From Jacaranda mimosifolia (taxonomy: Eukaryota > Streptophyta > Magnoliopsida > Lamiales > Bignoniaceae): a DNA stretch of 64,000 nt. The position numbers were made by a program, and so were the translations under genes. Positions 34,166-45,905 of this stretch are shown here, in pieces; within the stretch, counting starts at the first letter, position 1, and each line of letters begins with the position of its first letter. The stretch spans positions 32,696,710-32,760,709 of the forward strand of contig CM032120.1 of assembly GCA_018894105.1 (NCBI GenBank), in the 5' to 3' direction. The notes beneath the pieces are model-generated. The model was not told the DNA's origin. It did no database searches and was given only the letters and a program-made list of their open reading frames with translations.

Positions 34166-35990
34166 TTAAGTAGTAGAATATCCCTCCTTTTGGGGCTTTA
34201 ATTTATTCATCTCTTTTTTGTGTTTTAACATCTCTACAATTGATGCCATTAGCACATCAACTTTAGTTCCAACTACACCATCTCTAACCCAAACAACTCC
34301 TTCATTACCACAAGATGTTGGAACTCTTTCATGTTCCAATTCCACATCAACCTCAACCTCTTCTACCATGTCATATTGATCTCTTGCGATTGATTTCATC
34401 ACAACCTATCAATTTGGATCCACAAGATCTTCAATATAGAAGACTTGTTGTGCTTGAGGTGCAAGTACAAAGGGCTCATTGTGACGCTTTACATTTGTAA
34501 AGTTTGTCAAGATAAATCCGTTTGCATCTTGTTTCAATCGCCTGCTTTTTGAAACCTAATCACAATCAAATAACACAATTTCTTCCCTCGCATATCTATC
34601 TCGATTATGTCCTTAATAACCCCATAATAGCTCAATTTACTCACAATTGGATTATTATCTTTTCTACTAGCAAAACTCGAAGTTATTGCTGAGACCATAA
34701 GACCACAATTTTGAGTTTTCTATTTTTCTCATGATCTTTTGTATGAAATCTAAATCTATGAACTGTGAACCCTTTATATCTTTTTGCTATGACATTTGGT
34801 CCTCTAGCCAACAACTTTAAATCCTTAGAAATAGGATCATCGCCATCCAAGTCCATGTTTTCAACCTATGAAAAAATAAAACAAACATAAAATGATTATA
34901 TAACATTGAAGGTTAAATCAACATATTCATGTCCTAAAGTAAACTTAAGCGACAACTTACATGTTCCTGAAACCAAGATGCAAATGTTTCATTATGAATA
35001 CGCTGAATTTGATGCTCTGAAGCACAAGGATGCTTGCTAATAACCATTGTCTTGTGACTACTGTAATTAGACAAGTGTATCAGCTATACTTTACTAAATA
35101 AAATATACAAACAATATAAATTGACAACTTACTTAATATATTGATCAATGTGCTTGCAATTGAACAACACATATCGATGTGCTTGTGCCAATACTTTGAC
35201 ATCTACTTTAACGATCTCTATCTTCCCAATAGTATGACCTGACATCCAAAAGATATCGAACCCTTCTTTGCAATTCTCATTCTCAACATCATTTTTTTCC
35301 ACTTTGGTTAAATCTTGTCTTCGCATCATTTGAAAAGTACAAGGAGCAAAATGTCAAACATCATCTGCAATGTACCCTTCAGCTATTGAACCTTCTAAGT
35401 GACTCGTATTTCGTACATATGATTTTAAAGTGGAATACCTAAGGGATTACAAATTTCTTATTTTAGACTTGAATTTTATCAACTTTAAGTATAAGAAAGA
35501 AAAGAAGTTAAAAAAATATTTAGTAAGGAAAAACTTTAGTACCTCTTAATTGGATACATCCAACGACAATGCACTGGACCTGCTAGCCTAACCTCATTGG
35601 CCAAATGAATGCATAGATGCACCATAATGTCAAAAAAAGTCGGAGGAAAAATCCTCTCAAGTTGGCACAATGTCTCTGCAATCTCATTTTCTAGTGCAAC
35701 TAAGTCATGAGGTCGAAGAACTTTAGAACACAAGTCTTGAAAGTACCGACATAATCAAATCAAAGGTTGACGCACAGACTTAGGCAATATTCTCCTCAGA
35801 GCTAATGGAAGTAGTTGTTGCATTAGAATGCGATTGTGATGACTTTTTAGACCAGAAAATTTGAGTGGCTTAAGCTTTACACTTCTGGATATATTGGAAG
35901 AATAACCATCAGGAACCTTTACTTTCTTTATAACCTTGAAAAAAATTTCTCTCTCTTTTTTATAACTTTAAGGAATTTGTCAACTCCTGC
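34166..35990 (-). pseudogene. CACTA TNP2 transposase, C-terminal part only (DUF4218, DUF4216)
   Basis: Read on the minus strand from about 35990: DKFLKVIKK, VPDGYSSNISRSVKLK, SGLKSHHNRILMQQLLPLAL, PPTFFDIMVHLCIHLANEV, GPVHCRWMYPIKRY (35540), the DUF4218 block found in TNP2 proteins. A piece at 35329-35129 (AHRYVLFNCKHIDQYIK) follows, then the DUF4216 block near 34550-34440 (GFILTNFTNVKRHNEPFVLA, VFYIEDLVDPNW) and an acidic tail with coiled-coil character (34402-34166). Stops occur between blocks. The catalytic Transposase_21 core that should precede this on the right is not visible, so the element is truncated. Confidence 0.85.
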
Positions 35991-38880
35991 TTCATATGCA
36001 TTACTTGCCCTTGGCAAATTCATCCAAGTTTTATACATATCTAAACTAAATATAACCACCAAATGATTGATAATTGGTTCAATTTTAAGAAAATAAAATA
36101 GTTAGTTGCTAAAAAAAGTAAGAAAAAAAATTAATCATGCATTTAATAACATCATTTAATTAATAAAAACTGAGTAATAAACTAATAAGTATGTCATTTA
36201 CATGCAAGAGATTCTAAGTTCTAAAGATCATTTAAAGCATATATGCATATATATAAATAGAGATGAAAACAAGGTGGGAGAATATAGGTGCATTTGGGTT
36301 CATATTTAAACACTTAAAATGGTCATTATGTATGATATTATGACACTTTTGGGTGTTCAATTAACAAAATTTCAAGACTATAAAAAGTGTCCCTATAGTC
36401 TTTTATTAAACACTTAAATGAGTCCCTCTAAAATTCGTGAAAGTGTCATTACACATAATCGTGTCCTATAAAATGTGATATAATGACATTTTTTCGCATC
36501 AATACAAATATGTAACTATATTTCAATGAATAATCAAATGTGTCTCAATGCACCAATTTAATTATAATATACATACCTGAATTCGTAGTTGTTCCTTATT
36601 CCTAAGAAATTGTTTATAGTACAAATTTATGCATCGAACAAGATAAAAAGACAAAAAAATGAACAAGCTAGAAGTTGCTCCATATAGTCCAAATGTAAGA
36701 TCACATTAATAATAAAAATTCAACACCTAAAAACAAGGTCCAAGCCATCCATGTTAACAACTTTCAAAATGCAATAAACTAGAATTTTTGATTAAAAAAT
36801 CCAAGTTTTCTATTCAAATATTACATAGAATGTGTCTGAGTGCATTTAAAAAAACTTCACAGGTGGTTCTTTCATCAAGCCAAACATCCCATTATTCTTC
36901 ATCCAATAAAACTTGTTAAAGTCAAACAAACATGGATTTTAAGTTAAACCTAGGTACTCAACAAATAAAATGAAAATTTTGACAAAAGCAGGAAAATAAT
37001 AATTACCAAAATTTGACAAAAGCAAGAAAATAATAATTACCAAAATTTGACAAAAGCAATCTACTATTTATTCACTTATGGATCAGATTCATGTCTTCCA
37101 CTTAACGCTTATAGGAATGCAAGACAAATTTTCTTAAGACTAAATGAAAAAAGTACTTTGATTTTGATAAATTAGAGGAAAGAAGAAGTCAAATTCTACC
37201 TGTCAAAAAAAGTCTCTATACATAGTCCATGCTATATTAATGCTTGAGTTTGGTTCCTACATCTGACCTGATACTATCAACCTTTAATATTTTCTACATA
37301 AGATATTGTTATGAAAGTTCAGCCTTATTCATTTCCTAGGATGCACATATAAAATTAAGAAAATGGTATTTAAAAATATAAAAATGATAAACTCAAGTAT
37401 ACAACCACTCATTCATGCATTTAATTATCTATATTTTAGCATTCATTCATATAAAAGCTAAGATTGGCAAGTGACCTGGAGCTTTGTTGTTCCAAGAAGT
37501 ATCAATGACAATAGGAATATTCCTCCACCAGCAATACCATAAGAAAGCATGGGATTCTATTTCCACCAAAAAGAAAAAAAGAAAACATAAAAACTGGATA
37601 AGTAAATCTAGTTATACTTTGAAGGACACAACAATATACAGCTTAAAAAATATTAATAATTAAGAACCTGGGGTATAATGGAGAAAACTATGTGTATCCA
37701 CCACCACCATACACATTAGATAGATATCAACCAAAAGATAATATGACCTTTCTCTTGAAGACTAATCTCCATCACAAAATAATTATCAACCAAAAGAAAA
37801 AGCCTCCATCACAACATTTTTGAAAAGAAACTGTGCATAAATATCATATATGTAAAAGAAACATATGTAGAACAAGTTTAAGAAGAATATAGCTTGAGAA
37901 GCAATCATATATTCACAATTTTGAGAAAAATATATTTTAAGAAGAATGTAGCTTGAGAACAGCTATGGGTAGCTGTATTCACTAATCCTTCTCTATGTTT
38001 CTAAGGTGCAGAGAAATTTTTCTTAGTTTTCTTGGTAACAAAATCTAATTCAAGTATTTTTTTTAAAAAAATTTATACATCATTTCACTTGTTTCCATTG
38101 CAACAACCCCTAAATTAAAAGAGTAGAGATTGTCCTTTTTTGCGTGGAACATTAAACCATTTTGTTTGATGTGAGTGCTATTGAAGGAAAGTAACAGAGA
38201 GCATTCTCAGGCTTAAGATCAAATTCATTTTAGATAATTTGACTTTTTTGAGTTTATAAATTTTATATTTTATTTTGTTTAATCTCATGATGTATATGTC
38301 ATAGTAAGTGATGACTCATGATGTCATAAAGATGCAGACTCCATTGGGACAAGTGGGCTTCAAGAATTTTAGGGAGATAGCCACAGTTAGAAGTACCATT
38401 CCCTATATATTAGGAAAATTATGTCATTTCACTTGGTGATCAAATGAAAAACAGATAAATAGATTTGAAGATTTTGAGGAACTTGATATATGAATGTGAT
38501 GTGGATAATTAAGACTATAAGGGTAATTTGGTGAAAGAATTAAAAAAGGCCTAACAAACTAAAAAATTAATTAAATAAAAAGGTTAGAGAGTTTAAGGAC
38601 AAATTAAGCCCATAAAGAATGGTAGCAAAATTCTAATGTGCCCATGCCCACCAAAAATAAATTATAAATATTAAGCCCTATAAAGAACTTGAAATATAAT
38701 ATATAAGTTAAGTTAAGACTGCAAACAAGTCGAGCTCGAATAGATCCCTTCAAAAATATTTTGTCTTAACACCAACTTCATTTTAGATAATTTGAGCTTT
38801 TTGAGTTTATAAATTTAAGCCTGATTTTAAGTTCATACTCCAAAAATATATATCAAGCTCTAGCTCAATTAATCAACAAT
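35991..38880. other. AT-rich non-coding stretch with a small tandem repeat
   Basis: No gene was recognised over about 2.9 kb. A 34-bp unit (AAAATTTGACAAAAGCAAGA plus AAATAATAATTACC) is repeated about 2.5 times at 36973-37058. Text such as AAACACTTAAAATGGTC / AAACACTTAAATGAGTC near 36307-36425 recurs with the local phrase GTGTC, but no element ends could be fixed. Confidence 0.45.
36973..37058 (+). repeat. 34-bp tandem repeat, about 2.5 copies
   Basis: Copies begin at 36973, 37008 and 37042 with only one or two differences, so the duplication is recent. Confidence 0.85.
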
Positions 38881-39639
38881 GAAGTCTATTCAAATTCAAA
38901 CTTATGAGAGTTGCATACATGTTGTGCATGTGCAAGTTGGGCAATTAATTATTGAACTCGGTCATGTGCTTCTTTTATGGATTGAAGTAAATAGTTACAC
39001 CAAAGTATTCTATTTATTGAGACTTATAAAATTTATGGCATACATATCTCGAGTTGGTATTATTATGCATTCTTACCTGCCTGAAGAGGATTAAATGTGT
39101 GTATTAATTTGATTTTATTGGTGCAGAACATATTGATGGGAATACATTGATCTACAAGATTTGTTTTCCAAAGAAGGCAACTCTTCAACAATTACTACTC
39201 TATATCATTCTTGCATGAGAAACCTTGTGTAGGTGGCATGCTCTGCCCAAAAGGGAGTTTGTCATAACTTGCGAGGACTCTGTGAGAAATTAAGCTATAT
39301 TGTCTAAGTTTATTCTCATTCATTGCTATTATTGACAGTTATTTGTTGCATTCTTGTTGTTTGGATAATTAATGTGAATTTGAACATTTTTTGGTAATGT
39401 TACTATTGAACTATTGAATTGTGGAAATTAGAATAGATGAAAGCATGAAATTGAGTTTGCCCTAGGATTAGCTAATATTGATATAACTCTCCGAGAGGAC
39501 TAATGTCCCTAACCTACTGATAATGCTTCCAACGCTGCAAAAAGAGTTTATGTCCTGTAGAAGGGGTCTAATCGCCTAAGTCTTCTAGCTATGAAAAAAT
39601 TCAATTGGAGAGCATTTGGTTAGTTTACTTCCTAAGACT

Positions 39640-40380
39640 AATAATTCTAAGGAATTTTTCAATGAAGTGGGACAAAGATATCAAATGTCTGCCAAATTTG
39701 AGGCTGGGAATCTAATGAGTGATTTGACAAGTATGAAGTATATTAATTCTAGCGGGGTTAGGGAGTATATTCTAAAATGGTCAGATATCTAATTCAAACT
39801 CAAAGATCCTAATACTTCTTTTTCCTGATAACTATATTGTTCATGCTACTCTCAATTCCTTACTTGAGGAATTTATCAAATCAAAATAGCCTACAATACC
39901 CAAAATGAGTTAGATAGTATTCTTAACTTGATTTCTAAATATTTCTCTGAGGAAAAGAAAATTAAGAGGGAGAGTGAACAAATAGCATTTTTTGTTATGA
40001 TAAATATTTTTTTATGTATAGATTTTCACTCAAAAAAAAGTTAATTTCTAGTTCTGTTCCAGACAATTTGGGTTGTGATATCTCTTTTTGGCAAACGGAA
40101 GGTTAGTTTGATATTAGACTCTAAAGTTATTGATTGTGGCATTTTGTTCTATGGCTTGTATATATTGACATTGGCTTCCAATAAAATTTATTCTTTGTGT
40201 GTAAAAGACCCCTAAATAATGATGATTCTTCCATTATGTGACATAAGTGTTTTGACCATATTTCTAAAAATATGATAGAAAGACTAATGGCATTCTTTCT
40301 AGTCTAGCTTTGGAGATAAGGAAATTTGTGTTGATTGTATTAGAGGCAAACATTATTAGACTGGCAATACATGGGATTAT
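39640..40380 (+). pseudogene. copia gag and pre-integrase remnant
   Basis: 39660-39800 reads NEVGQRYQMSAKFEAGNLMS, DLTSMKYINSSGVREYILKW, SDI, matching the UBN2_2 gag core (NEVGxRF...AETGSLMSxLTxMxYDG...VxEHI). 40235-40300 reads SSIM, HKCFDHISKNMIERLM, the HxRLGHIS block of the pre-integrase domain. Between them the nucleocapsid knuckle and protease cannot be found. Confidence 0.72.
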
Positions 40381-40389
40381 TTGCCAAAT

Positions 40390-40940
40390 ATTTACAGGAT
40401 TTTAGAATTGTTGTTCAATATATCATACCTGAGAGTGTTGAGCAAAATGGTGTAGCTGCAAGGTGTAATTGCACCATAGCTGAGACCGTGAGGAGCATAA
40501 TGAGATGATGTGAGTTACCTCAGTTTCTTTGGGGTGAAACCATAAGAACTTCCATGTATATTCTTAATCGTGTCCCTACTAAATTCATTCCTAAAATATC
40601 TTTTGAATTGTGGGTTGGTAGGAAGCCTAGTTTAAACTATTTTCGTGTGGTGGGATGTCCTGCTGAGGTTAGAATTTATAACTCTTTTGAGAAAGAGATT
40701 GATCCCAGATCTGCTCGTGGTTACTTCATTGGGTATTCAGATCATTCTAAAGGATATAAGATTCTTTTTTTTTTCTCGTGTGGAACTCGACTGGTTAAGT
40801 CTCAAGCAGCTAAGGTCTCAGAGCATGATGTACCTAATAGGGGTGAATGTTCTCATCCTATAATTATTGATATCAGATTGAGTTTGTTACACTTTCCTTA
40901 CTTGTTGCATATGAAATTTAGGATCCTAATGAACTAGTAG
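40390..40940 (+). pseudogene. copia integrase C-terminal part
   Basis: Reads VQYIIPESVEQNGVAARCN, IAETVRSIMR, then a stop at 40507, then MYILNRVPTKF, PKISFELWVGRKPSLNYFRV, GCPAEVRIYNSFEKEIDPRS and ARGYFIGYSDHSKGYK. This is the conserved end of the copia integrase core and its tail. The N-terminal two thirds of the core are missing. A short T-run insertion near 40765 alters the frame after GYK. Confidence 0.85.
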
Positions 40941-41169
40941 CTATACTTAATGCTAATATGAAGGCTAATTTGAATATTAATCTACCTCAAAATCATGTCC
41001 ATCAAATGCCTCCTAGACATTCTACTAGAGAGAGACATCCAACAATTCTTGATGACTATGTGTATCTCTCTTGGAAAATAATTATGATGTTAGTCCTGTA
41101 ATTGATCCTATCAGCTATTCTAATGATATGTCTAGTCCTCAATTAGACTTTTGGTTTAGTGTTATGAAT

Positions 41170-42240
41170 GATGAAATTCACTCAATGAAAGAGAATAATG
41201 TGTGGTAGTTAGTTGATCTGCCCCAAGATCGAAAGACTATAGGTTGCAAATGTGTGTTTAAAACCAAGAAAGACTCAAAGAGGAAGATTGAAATATCTAA
41301 AACTAGACTTGTGGCTAAAGGCTTTACTCAAAGAGTTGGAATTGATTATGGTGATACCTTATCTCCTATTTCTGTCAAAGATTCCTTAAGGATTATTATG
41401 AGTTTAGGGCCCGTTTGGTTTTATTTTCATTCTTATTTTCTATTTCCATCATTTCTAAAATTTAAAAAATTAGTTAGCGAAAATAAATTGAAAATGAGTT
41501 TGTATTTGGATAAGTTGTTGGAAAAGTTATGATTATGTTGGGTTTAATAGGTTTTAGGTAGAGAGAGATAAATATAATAAAATAGAGAGAGAGAGAGAGA
41601 GAGAAGATATATATGTTATTGGGATGAGATATATTAGTTATTGGGAAATGTGTTTTGAAAATGAAAATGAAAATAATGTCGGGTGATAATGTGTAAAAAG
41701 TGATGCGTTTCAATTTTTAAATAGTAAAAAATGTGAAAATGAGGTTTGGAAATGAAACCAAATGAGCCCTTAGTAGCTCATTTTAATTTAAAACTCTACC
41801 AAATGGATGTTAGGATAGTGTTCCTTAATGACAACCTTGATGAAGAAGTTTATATGATTCAACTCGAGGATTTTTCTTTCTTTCTTTTTTAATTTTTGTT
41901 CAAGAAGGGAAGGAACACCTAGTGTATAAGTTGAATAAGTCAATTTGTGGCCTTAAACAGGTTTCTTGCCAATGGTAATTGAAGTTTGATAAGATAGTGA
42001 TTTCATTAGGCTTTAAGGAAAATAAGGTGGACTATTGCATTTACCTCAAGACTAGTGGGAGCAAATTCATATATTTGGTGCTTTATATTGATGATATTTT
42101 GCTTCCTCGTAGTGATTCAAGTTTGCTCCATGACACTAAACAAATGTTATGTCATAGCTTTGATATGAATGACCTTGGTAAAGTACCCTTTAATTTGTTC
42201 ATAAAACAAAGATCCACTGTGATCGAATTTGAGACTTAGT
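41170..42240 (+). pseudogene. copia reverse transcriptase interrupted by a MITE
   Basis: The first part reads DEIHSMKENNVW, a stop, LVDLPQDRKTIGCKCVFKTK, RLVAKGFTQRVGIDYGDTLS, IIMSL at 41403. After the nested MITE (41407-41769) and its TTA duplication the frame resumes as VAHFNLKLYQMDV, FLNDNLDEEVYMIQ. A T-rich insertion near 41875 shifts it. Then LNKSICGLKQ, KVDYCIYLKTSGSKFIYLVL, YIDDILLPRSDSSLLHDTKQ, FDMNDLG. The YIDD catalytic box is preserved. Confidence 0.9.
41404..41772. mobile_element. Tourist-type MITE (PIF/Harbinger), 41407-41769, TSD TTA
   Basis: 363 bp flanked by TTA at 41404-41406 and 41770-41772. TIRs: GGGCCCGTTTGGTTTTATTTTC on the left and, reversed, GGGCTCATTTGGTTTCATTT on the right. 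A 3-bp TTA duplication with GGGC..GTTTGG tips is typical of Tourist MITEs. Removing it plus one TTA restores the RT reading frame exactly, which proves the boundaries. A GA microsatellite (41584-41605) lies inside. Confidence 0.92.
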
Positions 42241-42594
42241 ACTTTATCAAGTACAAGTTAGATTTAGTATCCAAAATTGTAGACCTAGAGATGAGCCTAT
42301 AATAAAAGGTGATAAACTTAGCAATGCACAGTGCCCTAGGAACAAACTTGAGCAAGAGTTCATGAAAAGTGCTCCTTACTTTAGCGATGTTAGGAGTCTA
42401 ATGTATGCACAAGTTTGTACTAGGCCTAATATAGCCTTTATTGTTGGTGTTCCTAGGTGTTATTTCTCTAATCCAGGACAAGAACAATGAGTGGCAGTTA
42501 AGAAAGTATTGTGATATTTGAGAAAAATCTAAAGAACTTAATTTCAGGACTTTTAGTTGATAATTCAATTTCTAGGCCATTGAGATTTATTGTG

Positions 42595-42810
42595 ATAATG
42601 TTGTTGCTGTGTTCTTTTCAGGGAATAATAAGTCCCCTAGTGCATCTAAACATTTAGAGCTTAAATATCTCGCTGTGAGAGACTTGGTTAAAAATGATAC
42701 CATTATGATAGAGCAACTTGATATCTACTCTATGCTTGCAGATCCTTTGACCAAGGGATTGAAACCTATTATTTTTCAAAAGACATGTAGAACACACAGG
42801 TGTAATTGAG
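42595..42810 (+). pseudogene. copia RNase H, C-terminal end
   Basis: Reads FFSGNNKSPSASKHLELKYL, AVRDLVKNDTIMIEQL and MLADPLTKGL, the invariant end of copia RNase H (SKHIDIKYxxVR..., DxLTKxL). The earlier part (42300-42590) is present but shifted, with PNIAF and WRQLRK-like remnants. Confidence 0.85.
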
Positions 42811-43588
42811 TCTTTTGATGTATTGGGTTAATTGAGATGTGTTTCTTTACTAAATTTGTCACATTGAACCAATTGTTTTATTGGGCTTTTATTAATGCGA
42901 GATTCTTTTTCAACTATTGATATATTTGTTATAATTGTGTGCACATTTTTTGAGGTTGTATCACTTGATATGTATCTTAAGATTAGGTGTTGATCTTAAG
43001 AGTTGGGTATGTCTCATAAATAAAACCATGTTGTATTTTTAGTGTTGATCGAGACACACATAGCTTCTTTTGAAGTTGGATTTTCTTGGGATTTCATATT
43101 GTTTCAGAAATCCATGTTTTACAAGAAAACATGGATTTTCTTAGGGTTTCCTATTGCTCAAGATGCCCATATCTTATAAGAAAATCAATTTTTTTTGGAA
43201 TTTCATATAGTTCCAGAAATTCATATATTACAAGAAAATTGGAGGACCAACAATGAAATAGCATACATGCTTGGGTCATATTTTGATGCTATTTCTTGCT
43301 ACACCACCATGGCTAAATCCATGTTAGTGTAGTTGCAGGTATATGTGAACATGGAAGGTCTTGTGTTTATGAAAGATGCAATTACCGCCATGATCCAATA
43401 TTAGTAATTTTAACTGGACCGGATTATGTTGGTAGCATTGTCTCATTGCCACATTTCTTTTTTTAGAATTATGGCCACAGTCAAAATCTTTTTTTTTTTT
43501 TGTAATTTAGCCCCAGAGACTTGTTTTCTCAAACTTTACGTTTTATTTTATTTCAAAGTTACAATTAATATTTGTCCAAGTGGGAGAA

Positions 43589-43953
43589 TGTTGGAAGTTA
43601 TTCCAAATATGGACTTCTATTAATTGAATTTGTCTTCTAATAAAATAAAAACGAGCTGAATTAATATGGTTAATGAGACATGACTCATATGGCCTATTAT
43701 TGTGACCTAATATTGTTGAGGCCTTTATCTTAATAGACTTGGTATAATAGCTGGTGTAGGCCCAATCTTAGAAGGGTTATCTAGGATTTTATCTTATATA
43801 TATTGTGGCTAGGTCCCCTTTCCATTCCATATTTTGATTTTGCTATCCCATTAAAGCTATCAAGTAGTTTGTGTGAGAAGGAGAGGAAGACTTAGCCATT
43901 GCTTCTACTAATTACAAGAAATGTTGATCATCAATCTCACGGCTCAAACAGGT
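43589..43953 (+). repeat. 3' LTR of the + strand copia element
   Basis: Starts TGTTGGAAGTTATTCC directly after the polypurine tract CAAGTGGGAGAA. It contains a TATA-like TATATATTGTGGC (near 43797) and ends about ...CTCACGGCTCAAACA. Length about 365 bp. The end is inferred because the 5' copy is missing. Confidence 0.7.
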
Positions 43954-43959
43954 ATAACG

Positions 43960-44870
43960 AGTAAATCAACTTATGGTGTTTTGATTTCTTGGGTATATGT
44001 ATCTTTGGTTGAATTTATCTTTATATAGATGTGTATACGGAGAAAATCATGCCTTTTTAGGAAAATCTTTAGTGTCAAGACGGTAGTATAATATTCTAGC
44101 ATTGCAAACAAAGTGGATTTTGTGGACTATTTTTATTGGAAATATACTGCATTTTATTTTGCATTAGCCTGGACACACCATGTCAATATGTGAGGAAACC
44201 ATTCTTTCGCTATGTGAATCTTTAAAATATTATAGCAGTTGTATGATATTGTATCGTACAAAGACCAAAAGGATAACACATACTTAATAAGGTGAATTGG
44301 GTGGTACATCGACATAACATATGTATAGTTTTTATTTCACCTTTACATTTGTGCATAACATGTATGTAGTCAATTACTTTATTATCTTTGATATTGAGTG
44401 GAATTGCATACGAGGTTCTTTCCAAAAAATATTGAGTCATGGATTCCTACTGTGAGAATTTTGGTAAAAGAGACCCACTTGAAGACCTAACTTTAGCTCA
44501 TTAATTAAGGGTGTTATACTTAATAAAATTTGCAAATTCTTATATTAATTTGAATATCTCATTGGGGAGATGTTTATTGAGTGCTTATTCACCAAACTTC
44601 ATCAAGATTTGAATGAGAAAATTGAAGCTAAAGTTAATGGGTTACTAGAAGAGTACAAGGAATGATAAGGTGATGGTAAAAGAGGCCATCCTACAATGGA
44701 AGAGGAAACTAGAAGAAGCTAATATATATAGCTTGGGTAAACGTAACCCTCCAAAATTTATGCTAATAGTCATGTCTTTTCAAATTTATTTTAAACTCTT
44801 CTAGAAAATTAAAGAGATATGTCTCCTCTGTTAACAAGCGCCAATGGTGTCCTTAAAGCTGGTTAGACTA
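43960..44870. other. Non-coding or unrecognised stretch between copia LTR and LINE
   Basis: Weak protein-like text (LQWKRKLEEANI near 44690) may belong to the 5' part of the LINE RT domain, but it is too decayed to call. Confidence 0.35.
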
Positions 44871-45402
44871 AATCATGTCTTTTAATTCAAATTTTATCTT
44901 TTCGTCTATAGCTGCAACCTTGCATAGAGTCATGACACAACTTATAATTATGAGCGTCAAAATATACTTGGTTTTGCTATTGATCGAAAGGCCCCCCGCA
45001 TTTCTCATTTATTTTTTATTGATGACACTCTCCTTTTTTTCCAAGCTAACCATAAAAATATCGAAGGCAAAATTACAAAATTCATCCTGTAACCTTACCT
45101 CATTTGGTTTTTCGTTCTATAAATTGCATAATATCAATTCTAGTCCTATAAGTATTAAAAAATTGTCATTTTTCGTCCTTTTTTAGCCGGAGCCGGCAAA
45201 ACTCACTGAAAAATGTGACGTGGCATACCGGGCATGTGGACATTACTTGTTTCTGCCTCATTGGCAGCTGACATGGCAGGAAAAATTACAAAATTCGTCC
45301 AGTAATTTTACCTCATTTGGTTTTTCATCCTATAAATTGCATAATATAAATTCTAGTCCTATAAGTATTAAAAAATTGTCATTTTTCATCCTTTTTTTCT
45401 TC

Positions 45403-45429
45403 GGGGTTGGGGATGGGGTGGGGTGGGGG
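45403..45429 (+). other. G-quadruplex motif inside the MULE MITE
   Basis: Five G4-G5 runs separated by 1-2 nt (GGGGTTGGGGATGGGGTGGG and on). It sits at the inner edge of the left arm. A very similar tract occurs in the other MULE MITE at 11221-11240. Confidence 0.8.
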
Positions 45430-45514
45430 TTAGGAATTTTAATATATGTTTAAATTTAATTAAATTATTTTAAATATATGTGAGTTAAAATAATATTGTT
45501 AATGGCAAATTAAG

Positions 45515-45905
45515 GGAATGTTTGGTTATATTTTTTGTGTGATCTTATTATGTGTTTCGAAGAATAAATTATTGAAGAATATGAAAATTGTGTTGGGGAA
45601 TGTGATTAATTTTTTGTTATATTTTGAAAAATAGTTAAAAATTGATTCTGGAGAATTTTGATATGTTTGTTTATGTTTTGGGGGAGAAATTTTTTTTACT
45701 GTGGCAGTCAAATCAATGTTTTTTGTTAGATTTTTGGGGGGAAAAATGAAATTGAGTGATTTTTTTTATTGTTATAATAATAATAATATAAATATATATG
45801 ATGTATATATAATATATGTATGTATATATTAAAAAATGGGAAAATTTTGGGGATAATGAAGGATATTCCAGGAAAAAAAATTGTGTTTTGGAGGAAAATG
45901 TTGAT
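45515..45905 (+). repeat. Dispersed AT-rich repeat, inverted copy of 9675-9945
   Basis: Shares GGGAATGTTTGGTTATATTT, ATGTTTGTTTATGTTTTG, AAATGAAATTGAGT and TATATTAAAAAATG with the minus strand of 9675-9945 in the same order. Here it forms the core of the MULE MITE, so it may be a nested MITE. Confidence 0.55.

Larger units (their letters stand above)
39170..43955 (+). mobile_element. Second Ty1-copia element, + strand, decayed, 3' LTR present
   Basis: gag (about 39640-39990), pre-integrase (about 40215), integrase tail (40390-40770), RT (41170-42230), RNase H end (42595-42808), polypurine tract CAAGTGGGAGAA (43577-43588), and 3' LTR (43589-43953) occur in order. Numerous stops and a nested MITE at 41407-41769. 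The 5' LTR, primer-binding site, protease and much of the integrase core are not recognisable and are probably deleted. Confidence 0.88.

Noticed and set aside
38879..39094. 71-residue + strand ORF starting at an ATG
   Set aside because: No recognisable domain, AT-rich surroundings and no promoter or splice support. Probably chance.
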